Assembly (NCBI GenBank): GCA_002293615.1
Contig: DBDN01000036.1
Coordinates: 922-11,180, forward strand
Source: Betaproteobacteria bacterium UBA931
GTDB lineage: Bacteria > Pseudomonadota > Gammaproteobacteria > Burkholderiales > Casimicrobiaceae
Length of the DNA stretch: 10,259 nucleotides
Direction of reading: 5' to 3'
A program made the position numbers and the translations under genes. Positions 6,181-10,259 of the stretch are shown one piece after another. How positions within the stretch are numbered: the first letter of the stretch is position 1; the number at the start of each line of letters is the position of its first letter. Under the pieces are notes generated by a model, which saw only the letters and a list, made by a program, of their open reading frames with translations, searched no databases and was not told the origin of the DNA.

Positions 6181-6885
6181 CTATTCACGCTGTCCGGCAA
6201 ACGCCAGCAGAATATGAAGCAGCGACACAAACAGATTATAAATATCCAGAAATAACGCCATGGTGGCCATGATGTAATTGGTTTCGCCACCGCGCACAAT
6301 GCGGTTCACATCATAGAGGATGTACGCCGAGAAAATCAGTACCGCAACGCAAGAGATCGTCAACGACAAAGCCGGGATCTTGAGAAACAGGTTGGCGATG
6401 GACGCGAGGATAATCGTGATCAACCCGACAAACAGGAATTTGCCCAGGAATGAAAAATCCCGTTTGGTGGAACTGGCGATTCCGGCGAGCACAAAGAAAA
6501 TGGTTGCAGTCATTCCCGCCGCCAAGGCAATCAGTTGCCCGCCGTTGCTGAAGTGCGCCGCGTATGTCAGGATCGGCGTCAGCATGAAGCCGAAAATAAA
6601 AGTAAAGGCGAACAATGCGACGATGCCCCAAGCGCTGTTACGCAATGCGGTAACGACAAACATCATACCGATTGCCAGCGCGAAAAAGCCAAGCGGCGCG
6701 GCAATGGGATGGCTCATGAAAATGGCGGAAAAATTAAATGCCGACGCTACAAAGGTGCCGATGATGGTTGGAATCAACGATAACGCCAGCAGCGTATAGG
6801 TATTGCGCAAAACTCGGTTTTGTTGTGCCAGTTGTTGTGCGTCGGGCGCTTGCGCGGCAATAGATGACGATATTCTGGGATCCAT
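6181..6885 (-). CDS. yccA: Bax inhibitor-1/YccA family inner-membrane protein
   Basis: This is a seven-helix membrane protein of the TMBIM/BI-1 family. E. coli YccA binds the FtsH protease and modulates its action on membrane proteins; BsYetJ is a pH-sensitive calcium leak channel. After a soluble N terminus with HNRVLRNTY-like sequence (QNRVLRNTYTLLAL, 22-35), hydrophobic segments lie near 32-50, 62-80, 86-106, 116-138, 147-168, 172-191 and 206-230. Matches to YccA include DFSFLG (143-148), PALSLTIS (171-178), RGGETNYI (198-205) and NLFVSLL (217-223). Asp192 (YDVNRI) and Asp214 (LFLDIYN) match the di-aspartyl sensor of BsYetJ, which E. coli YccA lacks as far as I recall. I chose the ATG at 6883-6885 because AGGAGGT lies 5 nt upstream; a TTG two codons earlier is rejected. 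It has 234 residues. Confidence 0.93.
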   Translation of the reverse strand: MDPRISSSIAAQAPDAQQLAQQNRVLRNTYTLLALSLIPTIIGTFVASAFNFSAIFMSHPIAAPLGFFALAIGMMFVVTALRNSAWGIVALFAFTFIFGFMLTPILTYAAHFSNGGQLIALAAGMTATIFFVLAGIASSTKRDFSFLGKFLFVGLITIILASIANLFLKIPALSLTISCVAVLIFSAYILYDVNRIVRGGETNYIMATMALFLDIYNLFVSLLHILLAFAGQRE

Positions 6886-6890
6886 AAACA

Positions 6891-6897
6891 ACCTCCT
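6891..6897 (-). promoter_or_regulatory. Strong Shine-Dalgarno that fixes the yccA start
   Basis: AGGAGGT on the - strand lies 5 nt before the ATG at 6883-6885. It overlaps the upstream TTG of the longer open frame, which rules that start out. Confidence 0.85.
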
Positions 6898-6922
6898 GAA
6901 ATAAGAAAAACTTTAGCGCCGC

Positions 6923-6931
6923 ATTGTATCA
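6923..6931 (-). promoter_or_regulatory. Extended -10 promoter of the yccA-type gene
   Basis: On the - strand TGATACAAT gives a TGn extension plus TACAAT (-10 at 6923-6928). No good -35 is seen at 17 nt, which is common for extended -10 promoters. The leader would be about 30 nt. Confidence 0.5.
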
Positions 6932-7039
6932 ACCAAAGCCGCGAAGCAGGTTAAAAATATTCCTCAGTCTTCTTTTTTTGTAACAAGATCAGCGGACGAA
7001 CGCATGATGCCGCGGGGTAGCTTCACGAAAGCGGCCGCG

Positions 7040-7068
7040 TAGAACTTCTTCTTTAAACATGTTACGAT
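7040..7068 (+). promoter_or_regulatory. Promoter of serT with a GC-rich discriminator
   Basis: TACGAT (7063-7068) is a fair -10, with TAGAAC (7040-7045, three of six consensus positions) 17 nt upstream. The stretch after the -10 is GCGCGTCC, a GC-rich discriminator typical of stable-RNA promoters under stringent control. The start point would lie about 10 nt before the mature tRNA. Confidence 0.5.
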
Positions 7069-7084
7069 GCGCGTCCTGAAAAAC

Positions 7085-7172
7085 GGAAGAGTGGCAGAGC
7101 GGTTGAATGCACCGGTCTTGAAAACCGGCGATGGGCGACTATCCGTGGGTTCGAATCCCACCTCTTCCGCCA
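7085..7172 (+). tRNA. serT: tRNA-Ser, anticodon UGA
   Basis: The acceptor stem GGAAGAG (7085-7091) pairs with CTCTTCC (7162-7168), followed by discriminator G and an encoded CCA (7170-7172). The anticodon stem CCGGT / ACCGG (7112-7116, 7124-7128) holds the loop CTTGAAA, giving anticodon TGA at 7119-7121, which reads UCA and other UCN serine codons. A long variable arm, as in class II tRNAs, precedes the T arm GTGGG-TTCGAAT-CCCAC (7145-7161). The discriminator G73 and the long arm are serine identity elements. In E. coli serT is also the neighbour of yccA, which supports the symbol. Confidence 0.97.
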
Positions 7173-7210
7173 GAGTTTGCGCTCGACAGCGCGGTAAAAG
7201 ATTGCGGTAA

Positions 7211-7228
7211 AGCCTGCGCACGCAGGCT
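7211..7228 (+). repeat. Perfect inverted repeat after serT
   Basis: AGCCTGCG-CA-CGCAGGCT is an 18-nt inverted repeat between the tRNA and its likely terminator. The very short loop means a real hairpin would open at least one pair. It may be a 3' trailer processing structure. Confidence 0.5.
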
Positions 7229-7232
7229 GATA

Positions 7233-7263
7233 AGCCGACAGGCTTAATCTGCTCCTGTCGGCT
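7233..7263 (+). terminator. Probable terminator of serT
   Basis: A perfect 10-bp stem AGCCGACAGG / CCTGTCGGCT with an 11-nt loop is followed by ATTTTATT. It stands 60 nt past the tRNA and 8 nt before the stop codon of the convergent small gene, so it could serve both, though the T run is better on the + strand. Confidence 0.75.
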
Positions 7264-7270
7264 ATTTTAT

Positions 7271-7477
7271 TCAGTTGAACGATTTTTCAATTTGGCGTAG
7301 TTCTGTTTTAATCCGATGATACTGGCGATCAGTAATGGAGTTGTCAAAAGATAATGAATCAACCAGATCGGTAATGACATTAAGCAGTTGATTTACTTTT
7401 TGGTTGGCCTGTTCCGCCTGATCAATATGTTTCGTTAGCTTTTCTTGCAGTTTTTCAACGGTCGCGTTGTCTTTCAT
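7271..7477 (-). CDS. Small hypothetical coiled-coil protein (68 residues)
   Basis: I do not recognise this protein. It has no signal peptide, no membrane segment and no cysteine. The sequence starts MKDNATVEKLQEKLTKHIDQ and is rich in Gln, Lys, Asp and Leu, with hydrophobic residues spaced as expected for a helical coiled coil over about residues 8-43; a second helix (TDRQYHRIKTELRQIEKS) ends it. I chose the ATG at 7475-7477 because AGAGGA lies 5 nt upstream on the - strand; the open frame extends 32 codons further but without a Shine-Dalgarno. The codon use is richer in A and T than that of its neighbours, and the region upstream is AT-rich. It converges on serT. A possible promoter, TTTGAT-N16-TATAAA, lies at 7557-7584. 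The clean ribosome binding site argues for a real gene, but the function is unknown. Confidence 0.65.
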   Translation of the reverse strand: MKDNATVEKLQEKLTKHIDQAEQANQKVNQLLNVITDLVDSLSFDNSITDRQYHRIKTELRQIEKSFN

Positions 7478-7785
7478 GTTGTCCTCTGTTTTAAATAACG
7501 TTCGGGCAAATACCCAAACGCGCGAATCGATGGTAGCACTTTCCATTTTTCTTTTCTTTATATCTCGCAACAATTCATATCAAATTATCGATAGCAGTTT
7601 TCCGATAACTATTAATAAACATATGAGTATTCTAAGAATTTATCAAATATTTGACTGGATACAGCGTGAACAATTCTGTTTCTTATCGAGTACGGGGTTT
7701 TCAGCAATTGTTTGCCGATCCATTTGCTGTTCATACCGAAAAAAACGCGTTGTAAATTGTTGGTATATTGAAAAAATGGCAAAAC
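7478..7785. other. AT-rich stretch without a convincing gene
   Basis: This 308-nt stretch is clearly more AT-rich than the rest of the window, with runs such as TTTTTCTTTTCTTTATA and ACTATTAATAAACATATG. It separates the small coiled-coil gene from the aroP terminator. I see no tRNA, no recognisable insertion sequence and no protein homology in it. It probably holds the promoter of the small gene and may be a remnant of transferred DNA. Confidence 0.5.
7557..7584 (-). promoter_or_regulatory. Possible promoter of the small coiled-coil gene
   Basis: On the - strand TTTGAT (7579-7584) and TATAAA (7557-7562) are 16 nt apart. The leader would be about 70 nt. Such matches are frequent in AT-rich DNA, so support is weak. 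Confidence 0.3.
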
Positions 7786-7812
7786 AAAAGCGCCGAATCA
7801 TTCGGCGCTTTT
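7786..7812 (-). terminator. Rho-independent terminator of aroP
   Basis: A perfect 12-bp stem AAAAGCGCCGAA / TTCGGCGCTTTT with a 3-nt loop lies 16 nt past the permease stop codon. On the - strand the second half ends in TTTTGTTTTGCC. The flanking A and T runs make it potentially bidirectional. Confidence 0.92.
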
Positions 7813-7828
7813 TCAATAGTTATCCGGT

Positions 7829-9271
7829 TTACGATTTTTTATTTTTAATGCGGTAACTGATCCACAGCAGCAGGATCCAGAACGGCATGATGATGACGGA
7901 AATACTGATGCTGCTCAGCAACATACCGATTCCCTTGCCGATTTCGCCTTGAGCGATAAGGGCGTATGGTTCGGTGCCGGGCATCAGCATCAGGATGACC
8001 AGAATGAAAAGCATGAAGGCAATGCACAGGTAGTTGCTGAACGGATAGGCGATGGATTTGAATTTGGTTAAGACGCCTTCGCGATTTTTGGCGGCGCGGA
8101 ATTTTAGATGCGCCAGGCTGATCATCGCCCAGTTGATGACGAGCGCGGCAACGACCAGCGACATCAAAAGGGCTAACGCATCTTTTGGGATGGTGTAATT
8201 AATCGCTACGCAAATCAGCGTGGCCAGCGACGATAACGCAATCGCAAACACGGGAACGCCGCGGCGATCCACCTTCATCAGAAATTTCGGGCCATTGCCT
8301 TGCATGGCCAAGCCGTACAACATCCGGCTGTTGCAATACACGCCGCTGTTGTACACGGAAAGCGCGGCGGTAAGGATGACGAAATTCAGGATATGGGCGG
8401 CGCTGGGAATACCGATTTGCGAAAAGATCAGTACAAACGGGCTGTTGCTGTAATCATGGCCGCCTTGGCCGATGATTTCAACCAATTGGTTCCACGGATA
8501 CAGTGCGAGCAAAACGGTCAGCGCGCCGATATAAAAAATCAATATTCGGTAGATCACCTGGTTGATGGCGCGCGGAATCGTCCTTTCCGGATCGCTGGCT
8601 TCGGCGGCGGTAATGCCGACCAGCTCAAGCCCACCGAATGAGAACATGATGATCGCCATCGCCATCAGCATGCCGGTCACGCCCATCGGAAAGAAACCGC
8701 CATGCGCCCAGAGATTGCTGACGGCGGCTTGTTCGCCGCCGGTCTGGGTGAGTAAAAGATAAGCGCCGAGGAGAATCATACCGATGATGGCGGCGACTTT
8801 GATGATGGCAAACCAGAATTCCATTTCGCCGTAAAGGCGAACGTTGGCCAAATTGATCGCGTTAATCAGCAGGAAGAAGGCGATCACGGAAACCCAGACG
8901 GGAATATGCGGCCACCAGAATTGCACGTAAACGCCAACGGCGGTTAATTCGGCCATGCTGACCAGAACATAAAGAATCCAGTAATTCCAGCCGGAAAGAA
9001 AGCCGGCAAAATCACCCCAGTATTTATAGGCAAAGTAGCTGAATGATCCGGCGACGGGTTCTTGCACGATCATTTCGCCGAGCTGGCGCATGATAAGAAA
9101 AGCGATGAGACCGCCGATGGCGTAGCCAAGGATCATCGAAGGCCCGGCGGTTTTCATGACGCCGGCGGAACCGAGAAAAAGTCCGGTGCCGACGGCGCCG
9201 CCCAATGCAATTAATTGAATGTGGCGGTTTTTAAGCGCGCGCCGCAGTTGTCCATAATGTCCTGTTTCCAT
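7829..9271 (-). CDS. aroP: Aromatic amino acid permease, APC family (AroP/PheP type)
   Basis: This is a 480-residue inner-membrane transporter of the amino acid-polyamine-organocation superfamily with about 12 helices, expected to import amino acids by proton symport. The match to E. coli AroP is close throughout: LKNRHIQLIALGGAVGTGLF (13-32), FLIMRQLGEM (58-67), EPVAGSFS (71-78), SGWNYW (93-98), MAELTAVG (106-113), FSFGGLELVGITAAEA (210-225), and later VYCNSRMLYGL and INWAMISLAHLKFR. AroP carries Phe, Tyr and Trp; PheP is specific for Phe, and fine specificity cannot be read here. The loop after LYPWN (257-261) is about ten residues longer than in E. coli AroP. The ATG at 9269-9271 has GGGGA 6 nt upstream. 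A single-gene unit is likely, with its own promoter and a strong terminator. No TyrR box is obvious. Confidence 0.93.
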   Translation of the reverse strand: METGHYGQLRRALKNRHIQLIALGGAVGTGLFLGSAGVMKTAGPSMILGYAIGGLIAFLIMRQLGEMIVQEPVAGSFSYFAYKYWGDFAGFLSGWNYWILYVLVSMAELTAVGVYVQFWWPHIPVWVSVIAFFLLINAINLANVRLYGEMEFWFAIIKVAAIIGMILLGAYLLLTQTGGEQAAVSNLWAHGGFFPMGVTGMLMAMAIIMFSFGGLELVGITAAEASDPERTIPRAINQVIYRILIFYIGALTVLLALYPWNQLVEIIGQGGHDYSNSPFVLIFSQIGIPSAAHILNFVILTAALSVYNSGVYCNSRMLYGLAMQGNGPKFLMKVDRRGVPVFAIALSSLATLICVAINYTIPKDALALLMSLVVAALVINWAMISLAHLKFRAAKNREGVLTKFKSIAYPFSNYLCIAFMLFILVILMLMPGTEPYALIAQGEIGKGIGMLLSSISISVIIMPFWILLLWISYRIKNKKS

Positions 9272-9288
9272 ATTTTTCCCCGAAGAAA

Positions 9289-9300
9289 CGCATAGATGCG
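9289..9300 (-). repeat. Short inverted repeat in the aroP leader
   Basis: CGCAT-AG-ATGCG lies 17 nt before the aroP ATG, close to the ribosome binding site, and on the - strand is followed by TTTCTTC. It could be a weak terminator for the upstream gene or a small leader hairpin. The stem is only 4-5 bp, so chance is a real possibility. Confidence 0.3.
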
Positions 9301-9326
9301 CAAAAGCACGATGGTAAACCCGGGAA

Positions 9327-9355
9327 ACGGTACCTCAAGACGGACAAATTGCCAA
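9327..9355 (-). promoter_or_regulatory. Candidate promoter of aroP
   Basis: On the - strand TTGGCA (9350-9355, five of six consensus positions) and TACCGT (9327-9332, three of six) are 17 nt apart. They lie between the hemY stop and the aroP start, giving a leader of roughly 50 nt. Confidence 0.4.
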
Positions 9356-9376
9356 GCGGTTAAGGTCAAGAACGAA

Positions 9377-10259
9377 TCAAATATTATCTAGGAACGCGCT
9401 TGTTTCTTTGGCAACGGCATGGCCGTTTTTCACGCAATCGCCTAAAGCGATGCCGCCTTTCCAATTGGCGCAGAAAAAGATGCCGGGAAATGACTGTTTG
9501 ATAGCGTCAATGCGCTCAATGCGTTTGAGATGGCCGAAAGTGTATTGCGGAATGGCGCGCGGGTGGCGGTTGATTTTGGTCCACAACGGCGGTTTTTTTA
9601 CATGGATTAACTTCGATAAATCGCTGGTCATGATATCCAGCAAGGCCTCGTCGCTTTTATAAGGCAGGCCGGGATGGCGCATGCCGCCGATGAATGTGGT
9701 CAGTACCGCGTGGTCGCTGTCGGTGCGGAAATCAAACATCGAGCTGGAAAATAAGGTGCCGAGAATCTCCAGATTTTCCAGACGCGGAGCCAGAAAACCA
9801 AAACCGTCAAGCTGGTGGGCGATGTCTTCGCGTTTCCAGACGCTGACCAATGTCGCGACCGGCGCATAGGGAATGGATTTGAGCGCCGCCGCCGCGTCTT
9901 CGGCAAAAGGCGCCAACCAGGAGGAAACAGCATCGGCGGGCGCGGCAAGAACGACTGCCGCCGTTTGCCAGCTTCGTTGTTCCCCGTAACGGATACCTTG
10001 GATATGCCATGTGCCCGAACCGTCGCGCCGAATACTTTCAACGATGATATTTGTCTGGATGTCGGGAAGTTTCGCCGTCAGCGCGTCGGTGAATGTTTGC
10101 ATGCCGTCTTTAAACGAGAAGCTTCGGGCTTCGTTCTTGGCTTTTTCCGCACTTCGCTTGCGCTCGCGCGCGCCCATGATCGCGCCGCGAATCAGGCTGT
10201 GATAGCGCTGCTCCAGAGCGAAAAGCCGGGGAAATGCGGCCTGTACCGAAAGGATTTTT
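9377..10259 (-). CDS. hemY: Protoporphyrinogen oxidase, HemY type (5' end beyond the window)
   Basis: This FAD enzyme oxidises protoporphyrinogen IX to protoporphyrin IX, the step before iron insertion in haem synthesis; it usually associates with the membrane surface. Only the C-terminal 293 residues are present, and the frame is open to the right edge. The part before the first internal ATG (10175-10177) reads AAFPRLFALEQRYHSLIRGA, a hallmark of the family (AxFPxLxxLExxYGSLIRG), so the gene clearly continues upstream and that ATG is not the start. Other matches are VVLAAPADAV (substrate and FAD domain), LATRLENLEILGTLFSSSMF-like sequence (LAPRLENLEILGTLFSS), and the C-terminal FAD-binding segment FFCANWKGGIALGDCVKNGH. 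The usual length is about 450. It lies 105 nt upstream of aroP, with no strong terminator between, so read-through is possible. Confidence 0.9.
   Translation of the reverse strand, partial: KILSVQAAFPRLFALEQRYHSLIRGAIMGARERKRSAEKAKNEARSFSFKDGMQTFTDALTAKLPDIQTNIIVESIRRDGSGTWHIQGIRYGEQRSWQTAAVVLAAPADAVSSWLAPFAEDAAAALKSIPYAPVATLVSVWKREDIAHQLDGFGFLAPRLENLEILGTLFSSSMFDFRTDSDHAVLTTFIGGMRHPGLPYKSDEALLDIMTSDLSKLIHVKKPPLWTKINRHPRAIPQYTFGHLKRIERIDAIKQSFPGIFFCANWKGGIALGDCVKNGHAVAKETSAFLDNI

Noticed and set aside
6964..7221. Open frame of 85 residues on the - strand containing EVGFEPTDSRPSPVFKTGAF
   Set aside because: This is the antisense of tRNA-Ser. The GFEPTDSRPSPVFKTGAFNRSATLP string is a well-known false protein produced by translating serine tRNA genes.
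931..7812. Terminator stems as paired DNA uptake signals
   Set aside because: The stems at 931-955, 6135-6164, 7233-7263 and 7786-7812 share no common word, and I saw none of the Haemophilus or Neisseria uptake words recurring in the window.
7467..7856. 129-residue open frame on the + strand across the AT-rich region
   Set aside because: It begins antisense to the small coiled-coil gene, runs through the aroP terminator hairpin and ends inside aroP. It has no ribosome binding site and no recognisable domain.
1..10259. CRISPR array, prophage, transposase or defence genes
   Set aside because: No spaced direct repeats, integrase or transposase motifs, or known defence domains were seen on either strand.

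Overview
The window looks like a piece of a proteobacterial, most likely gammaproteobacterial, chromosome. The evidence is the E. coli-like order rpsP-rimM-trmD-rplS, an oligopeptidase A of PrlC type, an AroP-type permease very close to the E. coli protein, a YccA-type Bax-inhibitor-1 protein beside tRNA-Ser(UGA), and a DUF4124/glutaredoxin secreted protein. A HemY-type protoporphyrinogen oxidase and long low-complexity tails on ribosomal proteins S16 and L19 set it apart from the enteric group. I cannot name the genus from sequence alone.

Layout, left to right. At 1-~135 (+) lies a fragment of the GTPase HflX, cut off before its G domain. It runs head-on into the 3' end of a CinA/MoaB-domain gene (15-842, -) whose C-terminal tail is only the antisense of the hflX fragment. 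This junction is the oddest thing in the window and is either a real rearrangement or an assembly chimera. Next comes the ribosomal/tRNA-modification operon, read right to left: promoter near 3266-3295, rpsP, rimM, trmD, a 125-nt structured gap, rplS, and a strong terminator at 931-955. Upstream of it (on the same - strand) is a two-gene unit, prlC followed 3 nt later by the secreted glutaredoxin-like gene. Then comes a yccA-type membrane protein gene with its own extended -10 promoter and terminator.

The only stable RNA gene is serT (tRNA-Ser UGA, 7085-7172, +), followed by two tandem hairpins, the second a plausible terminator. A small, unrecognised coiled-coil protein gene (7271-7477, -) converges on it, with an AT-rich gene-free stretch upstream. 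The right part holds an aromatic amino acid permease (7829-9271, -) with a textbook terminator, and the C-terminal two thirds of a HemY-type protoporphyrinogen oxidase that runs off the right edge.

Functionally this is mostly housekeeping: ribosome building and tRNA m1G37 methylation, peptide turnover, membrane protein quality control or ion leak, aromatic amino acid uptake, and haem synthesis. I see no defence system, CRISPR array, prophage or recognisable insertion sequence. The points that deserve attention are the hflX/cinA junction, the parallel tails on S16 and L19, the structured trmD-rplS gap, and the orphan coiled-coil gene in its AT-rich setting.
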